The translations under genes and the position numbers were made by a program. The notes under the pieces are model-generated. The model was given only the letters and a program-made list of their open reading frames with translations. It made no database searches and had not been told where the DNA came from. A stretch of 64,000 nucleotides of DNA from Aristolochia californica (lineage: Eukaryota; Streptophyta; Magnoliopsida; Piperales; Aristolochiaceae), in the NCBI GenBank assembly GCA_029961685.1, contig JARWKL010000010.1, positions 1,426,001-1,490,000 of the forward strand, written 5' to 3'. This document shows, piece by piece, positions 33,846 through 45,305 of the stretch (position 1 is the first letter of the stretch; each line of letters opens with the position of its first letter).

Positions 33846-36800
33846 TCATGGTTTCCATGGGGCAGGCGGTGGGGGAGGAGTTGGGAACATGGGGGGAATC
33901 GCGGAGAAGATTGTGTTCTTGTCTATCCCGGGCTTCTCACCCGACAAGGACACGAGTGCAGCCACTAATCCCGCATTGCCAGCGAGGGTGGGTTCCGTGT
34001 AGTTGTAGTTAGTGCGAATGTCGCGGAAGCCGTCATGCCTGTCGGGCCCTGCTACCATAGCTCCAACGATGACATGGGGATTGTCTTTTTTTGCGTCTCT
34101 CCATTTCCATCCTCCCTTGCAGTTGTAGTGAACCCCTTTGTTGGGAATCGATGCACCTCGATGATGAACTTGCTTTGGAAATTTGTGACCGAAGCCAACA
34201 ACGTAGCTCATGTGCCGGGGATTTTTTCCAAGAATGTAATCCAGCTGACAAAAAGTACCAAAATTTTCAACCAATGTCAGACTACAAAGGGCCAAACATT
34301 CCAAGGGAACAAAATTCAGATTCATAGAGGAATCCAGTTCATTCTATAAATTCATAATCAGCTAAATGTGGGGTGACCGCCTTATGAACCATTTTGTCAT
34401 GTCAGCAATTTCCATGAGGAGTTTATATTCTGTTCTTTCCAATATCCCCTCCCTAAATAGCTCAGTCAACTTTCAGAGAGAAGTTTGTATTGTGCACAAT
34501 AATAAGAACTAGTACTTTTCGTATGTATCAGGTATTGAAATGAAATTGTACCTGGGTCTTGGCAAACGACCGCAAATGGTCAGTAGAGAAGAAGTTTGGT
34601 CCACAATACCATCCTGGTGTATCAGCAGCATCAAGATAATCTGCATAAACTGAAGCAAGGAATGCTGCATTTACTACATACTGCAGGGGCTGAGGCCGTC
34701 CATGATTCAATTGTATCAAACCTCCTGCAGAACAAGTACTATCAGTATCTTATTTTTACTAAGGGGGGTGCATGGCTCAGAAATGTGGGCCTAGCAAACC
34801 TTTTGTTCGGTTGAAGCTCTTAAAATCTGGCAAGAACGAACACATGACAATGTTGGTCTGGTTGTGAAAAGTTCTCAAAATTTCTTCATAAGGGTATCCA
34901 GGACTCAAGTACAGCCTCAGCCTACTCAGAAGAACCTGAAAATAAATGTAAATAAATGACTTAGCTCATTCACAAAATTGCCAAAGTTTACATTAGAAAA
35001 AGAATTTGCTGCTTTTGGGCATTCGAGCTTTTGAGCGCTGGAGCTATATGTGATTCCATCTTTCTCGACAAACTATAGGTCATTTGCTAGAAAGACATGC
35101 TAACGTGTAGAGATTATAGTACTACACTACGCAATTATGGTACTTGAATCAACAAAAAGAGAGTTCGGTAATAAAACTTACTTGAGCACCAGCAAGCTTG
35201 TTATCCCAGCTGAACACACCATAATCTGGACCACCCCAGAAGGCACCTGCATGCTTAGCCATCTTAGGGTGAGTTGCTAACTGAAGGTACGATGAATTTC
35301 CAGTAGCATAGTACATCCATGCAGCACCCCACACATACTCATCCCAATAACTAGTTGAATTATAGAAAATTTCCGCTTCATTTCCTTGACTATATCTTGC
35401 TCGTTGTTCCCTTGCAAATTTCCAGAGTGTAGTAGCACCATGAACCAGCTTTTGAGAATATGTTTTGCTATCCTTAAAAACAATGGAAGCAGAGGCTAAA
35501 GCTGCAGCCATTTCAGCAGCAAGATCTGAGCAGGAATGACATTCATATACAGGGCGCACGTACTGAATATCCTCTGGCCTCTGCCAACAATAATGGTCAT
35601 TAGGGGTGGGTCCCTTTGTTGTGTCACCCACACCAACCTGCCAAATTGTAAAGAAAACTGAGAAGTAAGAGAAACAAGCTTGGGATAGGCAAAGTTATGA
35701 AGAATCCAAATATCCTAGGGCAACTACCCTCTGATTACAATATAAGGATTTATTATCTACCTATATTGTTACAATGTCCTGAACCCAGACTTTTCTCTGA
35801 AAATCATGGACTAGAACATGTCAGCATCAGACAAAAAAGATGATCCTAAAGTTCCTATAAGGTTTTGGCACAAAGATTCTGTCAAGTCTTTCAGCCACAA
35901 TGAGTTACTAGGCACAAAGATTCTGTCAAGTCTTTTAGCCACAATGAGTTACTTGCATGTACAAGCAGCAGGTTCCCATTGAATGTCCATCCACATTCAA
36001 TTAGCAGGTTAAGTGCCTTGCTTGTACACTTTATCACCTCTATGGTAAAGCCTCTATCCTCCGGATACAGATACCCTTAAGTGTATGATTCCCATGCCAC
36101 AGATGGATATGAATTTTGAAAGCTCTCATGGCCCATGACAGGTAGACTTTGCTCTCTCTGCCAACAAAAGGTAGATTATATAAAGTGGAATTAAGACAAT
36201 TACCTGTGCAACCATCTTGTCTATGGTGTCAGCAGTTGAATTAAATGTCTTGAGAAAGTAATCAGTTCCCCATTTGATGGTCTCCTTGATGTGGTTGAGC
36301 TCCCCAGCAGCTTCATATTTATGACTGTACTCAATCACGCTCCAACTAAGCATAGTCATAGCAAAAGAAGCAGGGAAGTTGAATTTGATTGCATCACCAG
36401 CATCATAATAACCCCCAACAAGATTTCTATGCACAGCTGGATCTGAAAGACCATCTTTCATGCATGAATTTCCCCTCCATGAAACATTGTTGTGCTTTGG
36501 TAGTGGTCCAGCTGCAGGTAAAACAGAAGAAAAGAGAACACGATCAGACTTTGACAGGAGTAGCATATAAACCAAACTGAATGGGTGATAACCGTAACTA
36601 ACGATAGTTATATGATAGCCAAAGAAAACAAATGCCAAGACTAAGAAGAGAACAACTTGAACAGACGAGTTTGCGAATAAATGAAAGGGCCCTATAATGT
36701 AAAAAGCCGTCGTAGAAATAAAACCATTTCCCCCTGATCTTGAAGAATTACACCGATTCAAAGAGAATAGTCTTTGACTAACTTGAGGGATATAGAATAT

Positions 36801-37854
36801 AGAGACCAAAACCAAACCGGTTTTTAAAATTGAATCAAACTAAAACCAACAGGCAAGTGACCAATTACAAAAGATAAAAGAGAAGGCACCGAATATCTTT
36901 TTCTCTATACACAACAAAGAGTTGGACAAAAAACAGAGTATTCTTTGATAAGACGATTCGAAGGGGAAACATAAAAAAATGGGAGTATTGTCGATCTGCA
37001 TTTTGTAGATCAACATGAATTAACGGAACCTCTTTCCAGAATAATCGTCTACCCCTAGTTTTGGATATTCATATTTTAAGTACCGCGAGTAATAAAGGTT
37101 GGCGGTTACATTATCCTAAATAATTAAAAGAACCAAAAACAGAACCAAAACGCTTCAGCTGACAAGTCTGAGTCACCAAGTGATGTTAAAATCATGCAGT
37201 GAAAGTTAAACCATTTCCCAGAATCCCAGATCTCGCAGGATCACGCCGACTGAAAGAGAATGACTTATAAACGAAAAATAAAATGCAAGACGGAGATGCC
37301 GGTAAAGACTGAAATCCATGTCCGACGTCAACCAAAAAAGAAAACAGTTGGCCTAAATACCACATAGAAAAGAAAAGAATCAATTTTTCTCCGCATTGAA
37401 AAACTTCTAAGCACATCAAACACAGAAAAGACTTCAATGCAGACGCAAAAGCAGCAATCAGCAACGACTCACATCTCTGCGCGTTGAAGAACATAAGCGC
37501 CTTGTGAAGCGCCTGGGTGTAATTATCCGGCGGCGGCCGCGCATGGTGATGCCTCGGCACGGTCTTCACAATAAGTGTAATCAGCCCCGCAAGAAAGCCG
37601 CAAACAAGGATAGTACCGACAGTCCACACGAACACCTTGCGGCTGACGATGATACATCCAAGATCAACGTACTTCTTCTTCTTCTGCTCTCCCAGTCCCA
37701 GCAGCCAGCTCTGCTGCGTCTCGTCTAGAGGTCGGGACGACAACGCCGCCCGATCCAAATCCTGGAGGTTCCTGCTCCTGTCATCATCCGTAGCCGAGTC
37801 CGTGGCCTGTATCTCCAGCGGTCCTCCCCACGGATCCCTACCGTACATGCTCAT
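33846..37854 (-). CDS. KOR1: KORRIGAN1 membrane-bound endo-1,4-beta-glucanase (GH9A)
   Basis: Six exons on the minus strand: 37854-37473, 36511-36204, 35637-35182, 34935-34800, 34724-34552, 34244-33846, all phases joining to 617 residues (about 621 in Arabidopsis KOR1). A type II membrane enzyme that trims non-crystalline beta-1,4-glucan during cellulose synthesis and associates with cellulose synthase complexes. The start [15 protein letters not shown] is nearly invariant in the family. The cytosolic tail has the sorting motifs SWLL and YVDL, the membrane anchor is at about residues 71-93, and the GH9 domain follows: [13 protein letters not shown] with catalytic Asp, VHHRGASIP with active-site His, [15 protein letters not shown] with the catalytic Glu. 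The Pro-rich C-terminus ends [10 protein letters not shown]. An alternative ATG two codons downstream would give MYGRD, the Arabidopsis-like start. Confidence 0.97.
35867..35954. repeat. 44-bp tandem duplication in KOR1 intron 2
   Basis: Two adjacent copies beginning GGCACAAAGATTCTGTCAAG, at 35867 and 35911, differ at one or two positions (CTTTC against CTTTT). Very recent by its near identity. Confidence 0.95.
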
Positions 37855-37913
37855 CTTGCCTCCTCACCAACAATACTCCAGATCTGGATTCCGATACCAG
37901 AGAAAAAAACAGC

Positions 37914-38170
37914 AAATGCACAAAATGCACAAAATAAATCAACTCCTTGGCTTTCTCTCAGATAAGATAAGGGAGAAGAGAGTGAAGAAAAGGACCTGTT
38001 CTCTTGCTTTCTTGCTCTTCCACCTCTTCCTTCTTCTTACCTCCCTAAAATGCTCAAAATGCACCAAGTGAACCAGCTCTTCTCCGACTAAGAAGTAGAA
38101 GGAGAAGTAGAAGGTGAAGAAAAGGATCTATTTTCCTGCTTTATTGATCTCCTTCTCCCTTCTTCTGCTG
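37914..38170 (-). repeat. About 130-bp imperfect direct repeat in the KOR1 leader/promoter
   Basis: Words AAAATGCACAAAAT, GGGAGAAGAGAGTGAAGAAA and CTGCTTT-like blocks recur with an offset of 132 bp (GTGAAGAAAAGGA at 37982 and 38114). It lies 60-320 bp upstream of the KOR1 ATG, so it is in the leader or core promoter. Confidence 0.6.
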
Positions 38171-38399
38171 GATTTTTCAGAGCTCGCTTTACTCTTTTTG
38201 TTGAGAGTGCGAGTGGGTGGTGAGGTTAGCTCTCTTATTCACAGCTGCTGGCCGACACTGACCCCTTGGCTTTCGTCTTTCCTCAGTCTTGACTCTCGCG
38301 TCTGTCTACCCAACCACAAAATAGAATTACTAAATCTTCATTTTGTCTTCGGTTACTCCGCCAGACTCCACTGACAGGAATATCGGAGCGGTTAGTGTG

Positions 38400-41300
38400 A
38401 GAAGCTGATGAGAGGCTTTTCTTTGGGATGAGTTATTGATAAATTATTAATATAATTTTTTTATCATGCCACTGAAAATAAATAATTTTTTTAAAAAATA
38501 AACTTTAATTTTTAAATTCGAGATATATTTATAATTTTTTATTTCATATAAAATATGAAATAAATTGATATAAGTAGTAAATAAATACTTGTCTTAAATC
38601 CTTATTTAATAACCATACTAATTACAAATACTAAATAAAAGCCTTATGCTTTTGACTAAATAATTAGAAGTAGTTTGCAATGTCTACCATGAATGCATGT
38701 TTTTGGTCAAGGGCATGTTAAATTCGAGATTTAATGACAATCTGAGTATAATCACCATGAATTAAACAAAATAGCCTTAAAATTCTCAATTTTGTAACTC
38801 TTCTATGTCAAGTCATGAAAATTTTAAATGATTTTATCAGTCTTTGTGGTAGAGTTTTGTAATTTGTTAGGTGGACTAACAACTCAGAGTCGGTAGGTCG
38901 AGAATAGGGGTCAAACTTATCTTTTCTATTTTCTCGAAAAAAAATTAACACAATCGATTCATGAGGAAGAATTAGGTTTCAGGTGGAGTGATAATACTAT
39001 GATTTTTAATAAAAAAAATAGGAGTTTGTATATAAATTATTTAAAATAAACTATTTTATATGCTATTTATTTGCCTATTTGTCAAATATTAGAATGAATA
39101 AGTGAATAAATAAATAAAATAATAAAAAATTTACATGCTTTATATTTTATCTCCAACATATATTGTCTCAAATAAAAAAAGATAATTTTGAATACATAAT
39201 AAAAGAAATATTTTTCTAATTTTATTTTATTTAATAAGTAATAATTAAAATTTATATAAACTGATAAAAATTGATCAACAAAAGTGATAACAGCCCATAC
39301 ATTAAAAAAATTCTCTAACCCGCCTCTCACGGTAAGACTTTCAAGAGCACTGCGTCAAGTACGGTTAGATTTTCTCCCAAGTCACAGCATTTGGTGCTCG
39401 ATCCCATCTGGAGGCAGTTGGCGGGACACGCTAGTGATATTTTAGCTAACTCGAGGGTAATTTTGGAAAATGAGAAAACAGCGTTCAATTTGCACGAATT
39501 AAAATAATTGACGAATATTCGACGTCCACCAATTTCCATAAAAATTATACATTTTTGCAAATACCAACCTGTCGGTGGACTGGGCTGTAATTATTTAAAG
39601 TCTTTTCCGGGCGTCCGTTTCCGCGGGAGCGGGCCCGGTTCAGGCGGGTGACGTGACGGCAGTCCGAGCTGGACGGGCAATAATGGATGACGGAGGCAGT
39701 GTGTCGGTGACTGAGTCCTTAGGGTTATGGAAGCGAGAATATAGTTCTAAAATACATAATACATAAATATCTTTTTGTTTTTTATTTTTTTAAATCATAT
39801 TTTCTTGTTTTATAAATACTTTTTACATTATAATAAATTGTATTTTTGTTGATTTTGTAGTAAGAACAAGGATAAATATTCATAAGTTAATATTATTAAA
39901 AAATAGTTTAATTTAAAATATAATTAAACTCTCACACTAAAAAAATAGTTTATTTTAATTTTTAAAAAAGAAGAAAAAATCCATTCAAAATAAATATGTA
40001 GAATGAACAAGAGACACAAAATCTTAACATGTTTTAACGAATGTTACCGTGTTCACAGGCATCATCGACAATGTAATTCAAGGCAGTAATTGTGTCGGTT
40101 AATCTATGAGAAAATATTTTTAATTTCTCAATAATTAGTTATTTAAGATGTTTATATTAATTGTATGCACTAATAACATATGATATATATTAAGTATAAT
40201 TTATGATTTTTTTAGGTATTTGATGTAAATCACCTAATACTAAATTCCCTCTCACATATTTCTTATAAATACAAAATCATTTTTACTACCTTTTTAAGTA
40301 AAAAAAAATTTAAATGTGCTTAGTATTTTTTTAAATTCCAAAATTAATTTGTTTAAGTACATATGAAGTTATTTTATTGAAAAATAAATTTATATTCTCT
40401 AATAAAAATACAAAATTTAAACTCTAAATTTTTATTTTGTTCAAGGGATTTTATGAAAATTTTACTTATTATAATGGAAAGTGAGTGAGTGAGTGAGTGG
40501 ATTCTCACTTTGGAGTTGGTGAGATGTCACATGGGGAGTAGGCATATGTTACTCACCTCAAGCAATTTAGTGAAGTGGGTTGAAAGCATTTCTTGCTTCA
40601 ATTTTAGTCAAGGAAAGTGGCATTAAGCTTATAAGGGTTGTGTTTTGATACCACAACTTACATGGAACAATGAAAGCAATGCATCAAAGAGGCCAGAGTT
40701 GCCCACATTGGTATTGAGTGAAATACAAGCATAATGTCACATATATTAAAATCTGATATATTGATGGGTTTCATGAGAAACTTCCTTCGACCCACTAAAT
40801 GAAACTACCCAAAGGTGTGAGGTGGATTTTTTGAATATATATCCTTAAATTTTTTTAGTTAAATATTTAAAATTTTATTTATTTATTTAATGATTTTATG
40901 TGTAAACCACTATATGAGGGAAGGTACCATCAAGATTTAAAATCTAGTATGCTTAAAGGTTGGGCAGGATTTAAAAAGTGGGATAGGTTTACAAACATAT
41001 CCCATAGTAGGGTGGGGGTGCATATGAAATTATGAGACAAAGTTGAGTTTCTTCAAACTTTCCTTTATTTAGATAATTTTTTTTACTATATATTGCATAT
41101 TCATCCTCTTTTAGTAAGTAAGTAAAAATTGTCTATAATTTTTGTATTTATTATTATTTATTAATTATAGAACATTTTATATATGTTTAAATGTTTCAAC
41201 AAGGTAAAAAAATTTAAATTTTAATATAAAAAGAGTTTTATTGGGGGAATATTTCACCAACAAGTAATAAAGTGATATTATAAAAATAAAATATTTGTTA

Positions 41301-41769
41301 GCAAAATTTGGGGCATAAATATTCTTTGAAAATAAAAATATTTTTCATGAAGTTTTATGCCATAAATTATTTCCAAAAAATAAAAAACGGTGGAATTTAA
41401 CAACATAAAAATAATTTTTTCATTGTAATTTTTTAAAAATTAAAAAAAATGGCTGAATTTTATGCTATAAAACATATTTTTGTCTATTAGATCATGATGG
41501 CTAATATTTGTGTGAATTTAAAGTTCCCTTCTTGTTTGCTGCAATGCCTTATACCTTCTCTAGAGGTTGTATTTGAGAGGATCAACAAGGAGCAACCTTT
41601 TTGAAATCTGTTAAACATTCCTATTGCAAATGCAATGCCTATTCTGGTATAAACCTATGAATACATAAATTTTCTAAATGCCATAGTATAAGGAATATCT
41701 TTCATCCGTTCCCTTTCAATATCATTACAAGAAGATTGGTTCAAATAGAACTTGGCACCTTTCATAATG
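38400..41769. other. AT-rich intergenic DNA with one GC-rich island
   Basis: Very AT-rich and mostly featureless; a (GTGA)n run is at 40481-40500. The exception is a GC-rich island at about 39600-39735, described in the findings. No gene recognised. Confidence 0.45.
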
Positions 41770-43330
41770 GTACTACACTGGGTGAATAATTTAACATCCT
41801 AAATATCTCAAGTGCCTTACTGGTATAAGCTCCATGATCAATTCCAAGATATTTATGTTTTGTCTCTAAGAAAGCTTTCATATTAAAATGTTGAGAGAAC
41901 AAAACTTTTACCTAATACAACAAACCCATATCATTAGTTACAAACAAAATATCATTCACATTCAAGACCATAAAAATAATTTTACTCTCAATAACCTTAC
42001 AGTATATGTAGTGATCCACAATGTTCTCAACAAAATCAAATGAAAAAATAATATTAAATACCATTGATGCGAGGGTTGCTTCAAACCGTATATGGTTTTC
42101 TTAAGCTTCTACCAAATGACCGCCTTCACTTGAGATAAATCGTTTTTTCTAAAGCCTCCATTGGGGTAGACCCATTTTACTTTCATTTGATATAAATCAA
42201 AATCAAAATGGGCTGCCATGATGATACAAAAAGAATCTTTCTTAGAAACTAGAGATCGAGGTTGTCTCTTGATACGCAATTCCTTTCTTCTATGCAAACC
42301 CTTTAGCAACGAGTCGGGTCTTGTATTACTCAAAGTTGCATAATAAGTCCTTGTTGGTATTGAAGACCCATTTATTGTCAATGGCTATCACCTTATAGGC
42401 AATTCAACTAGATCCCAAATTCGATTGATCACCATAAAATGCATTTCATCCTTCATAGCATCATATTACAAGTAAGATTAATTACTATTTACAACTTGTG
42501 AAAATGTTTCTGGGTGATTTTCAGGACCTAGTTCATATTCAGATTCTTGAAGATACGCTACATGGTCAGTAGATTATGTTCAAATTTCGAGGTAGCTCAC
42601 ATTGTCCACCAAAGGCTATTGTGCAATAGGACCTACACCTGGTAGAGGCTATTGTTCAACAAGATCATCTAGAATATCCTCATAAATGTATGAAACATCA
42701 ACAATTGGTTATTCAACATCTACCCAATTAGGTATATAATGTTATAGTGAATAATCATTTTGTTACTTGTTGAAGGAGTTGTATTAGAAACCTAACTTTC
42801 CTCGAAAACTATGTTTCAAGTTGATCACTCCCACTCTGTACATGATCATTCTCTAAAAATTATCCATGTTTTTTACTCAACAAACCTAGTAGTATGGAAA
42901 TGACAAAAAACTCTTGTTTTTTCAATATGTGGTATTTCTAATATATCATAACTCTTCTTGACATTTTTTCTTTCTTGTTGGTCTGTTACCCTTATTACAA
43001 TCCACACATGAATCAAAATTATTAAAGTCAAGAAACTTAAGAATAACATTTTGAGGCTTCGAGTTATTGATTCAATCTCTAAGGTATTTAAGGATTTGTT
43101 GTGATAATAATGTTGTTCCTTAGCTAAGATAATTAACATGAAAGTCAAAGTAAATATATTGACATTAAGTACTGAGGTACTTTCAACCATATTAGATTTA
43201 AAACAAATTAAAGATATGAGATTACATTTTTTTTCTTAAACCAAGCCTTCCTCTTGGAGTAGTCTTTCCTGATGTGTCTCTACTTTTCACATAAGCAACA
43301 TGCTACCTATTTATTATTAGAATAGTTAAC
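41770..43330 (-). mobile_element. Ty1/copia retrotransposon remnant
   Basis: On the minus strand there are decayed pieces of a copia polyprotein in the expected order. A gag zinc-knuckle-like piece lies at 43306-43247 (CCLCEK, a stop, RHIRKDYSKRK). Next come the stretch before the reverse transcriptase at about 42540-42400 (YDAMKDEMHFMVINRIWDLV) and RT blocks at about 42240-42180 (KKDSFCIIMAAHFDFDLYQM) and 42110-42070 (LKKTIYGLKQPS-like). The polymerase region with VNDILFVTND at about 41950 is last. Stops, frameshifts and a large internal loss (most of protease and integrase) make it inactive. No LTRs were found. Confidence 0.8.
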
Positions 43331-43637
43331 AACTACTCCTTTTTCATTTCGCTTAATGGCTCGCTTGTTCTTCTTTTCATGTGCACAAAATGTACATTTT
43401 CACCTTGTTCTTGAATCAATTTTCCGTTCATTAATTGACTATTTTTCTTTATGTGTTGTCCCTAAACCCTAATAGAATAGTAATAATAAAATCTAACAAA
43501 AGATGTTCTTTCTTTTAGTTCTTGCCTTTTAATCCAATCAAAATTTAATACCCTTTTTCTTGTTTATTTTTTAGAAGGACAACTTGTTACTTCAGCAGTG
43601 GGTAAACAATCGAGATTGCACTGAATGAAATTGGTGA

Positions 43638-45305
43638 CTATTATTTAGCTATTGCAATTATGTCTCTCAAGAAATCTTGGCAGAATGTGGCACGAAGTTG
43701 GAGAAATTAGAATGACCCTTCCGAGGAACAGTGGGAAGGAATCACCTGCACTCGGACAACATAGTCACGTCTCTGCATCTCTCTCACACTTTTTGTTTTG
43801 ATCTCCCGTCATTGTTTGCTTCTCCTCTTTTGAAGGGAAAATGGTAACAATCATTTTTGTTGGTTTGTTTTCAGGAGGCTATAAACAATGCTCCTCTCAG
43901 GCATTCTCTCTCCAGACATTGAAGGACTCATCGAGTTGTAATAATTGAATTTCTATCTGATGTTGATCAAATTGATATTAGAAAGTTAACTCTACTGCTT
44001 TGACAATTCAAACAAACTTTCTAAGGCTCTACCATCCCTGTTATCTTTGCAACTTCTTCTTTATTTCTCCCCTCCCTTGGAGGATCTTGGCTAGTTGCAG
44101 CTTCATTGGTAGCATCCTAGAGGAGTTGAGGAACCTCTCAAAGCTGACCTTTTTGTAAGTTATTCAATACAACTTTGCTTAAATTCACAATAGGTCCAAG
44201 GAATATACATGAGAGGAAACTTAGTTGAATTTTCAAATCCAGGGCTTTAAATTCAAACTAAAACACTGGGAAAACTCTCAAAATTGTACTAGCTTGACTT
44301 GGTTGACAACCATCTTACAAGGTCCCTCCCTGTCTCAGCCTAGACCAGCTTCTCAATGCAAAGCATTTTTTTGTAAGTTATATCCATTAATTAATTTTAA
44401 ATTTTTTCTTCAATTAAATATGATTTTACAAAGTTTTGAGGGTTTAGTTACCATATAAAATTTTTGCAACCATTAGAACAAGAATAAGCTATCCGTTACC
44501 ATTCCCGTTGAACTCTTCAACTCTAATATGGTCATGGTGCATTTCTAATCTGCCAACAACCAATTAACATTCTGATTTCATTCTCTTTAATTTATCTATG
44601 AGTCATTGTTTTTGTCATTCCCCCTTCTTCTAGATCATTAGATGAGAAACAACTCACTATAACAATTCCATCCACACTTGGACTAGTTCAAACTCTTGAA
44701 ACTATGTGAGTGACATTGTCCTTAAGACTTCTCTTATTTATTTTCTTCTTTTTTTCCTATGTTGGGAGGCTGTTATGGTCCTAGGTTAAGTACCTATGTC
44801 TTCCGCTCCTAACAGGCTGGTTTTTTAGGTAGTATTGGCTAGGTGCATAATATTTGGTATCAGAGTGGGTCCCACATCGTGCTTTTGAATACCGGAGGGG
44901 GCGACCTCAGTGTGGAGTAGGTCATCACTAGAGTAGGTCATCGCTAGAGTAGGTCGTCGCTAGAGTGGGCCGCCGTGGACGTCGGCTCGCGAAGGTGAGT
45001 TGTGATGTTATGGTCCTGGGTTAAGTACCTATGTCTTCAGCTCCTAACAAGCCGGTCTTTTGGGTAGTATTAGCTAGGTGCTTAACAGAAGCCTTGTCTG
45101 AGACTCATTTCTTCTTACAAGAATCAGTTCAATAAAAATTTCCTTACTCTAGCTCTCCAAGCCTCAACAATCTTACCATGATAAATGAATTGTAAGTGGG
45201 ACTTCTCGAAAATGTTGTGGTTCTTGAAGAGAGTTATCTGAAAATTGGTATAATATCTTTCAGGAATTTAGCAAACAACCATCTTACACGAATAGTTTGT
45301 GTAAG
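43638..45305 (+). pseudogene. Decayed copy of the LRR-VIII receptor kinase ectodomain
   Basis: Segments match exons 2-10 of the intact kinase gene at 52087 in order. About 43640-43760 corresponds to exon 2 (SLKKSWQNV), 43885-43940 to exon 3, 43990-44060 to exon 4, 44078-44157 to exon 5, and 44265-44378 to the second half of exon 6. 44462-44550 corresponds to exon 7, 44632-44706 to exon 8, 45090-45190 to exon 9, and 45260-45305 to exon 10. Splice donors such as TTTTTGTAAGTT survive at exon ends. An in-frame TAG lies at 43708-43710, reading frames are broken elsewhere, and the Cys-rich, membrane and kinase parts are missing. A TRIM element sits in the intron between exons 8 and 9. It is a tandem paralogue lost after duplication. 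Confidence 0.88.
44771..45087 (+). mobile_element. TRIM retrotransposon with 82-bp LTRs, 317 bp in all
   Basis: 5' LTR 44771-44852 and 3' LTR 45006-45087 are both 82 bp, starting TGTTATGGTCCT; nine mismatches give about 89 percent identity. The 3' LTR ends in CA, the 5' one in the mutated form TA. Two bases after the 5' LTR comes TGGTATCAGAG (44855-44865), the standard primer-binding site for initiator methionine tRNA. The five-base flanks GAGGC (44766-44770) and GAAGC (45088-45092) are the target duplication with one mismatch. The 153-bp interior holds three to four copies of a GTAGGTCATCGCTAGA-type 19-mer and no coding sequence. Confidence 0.93.

Noticed and set aside
36126..36815. 229-residue minus-strand frame as a separate protein
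   Set aside because: It is KOR1 exon 2 extended into both flanking introns; homology is confined to 36204-36511.
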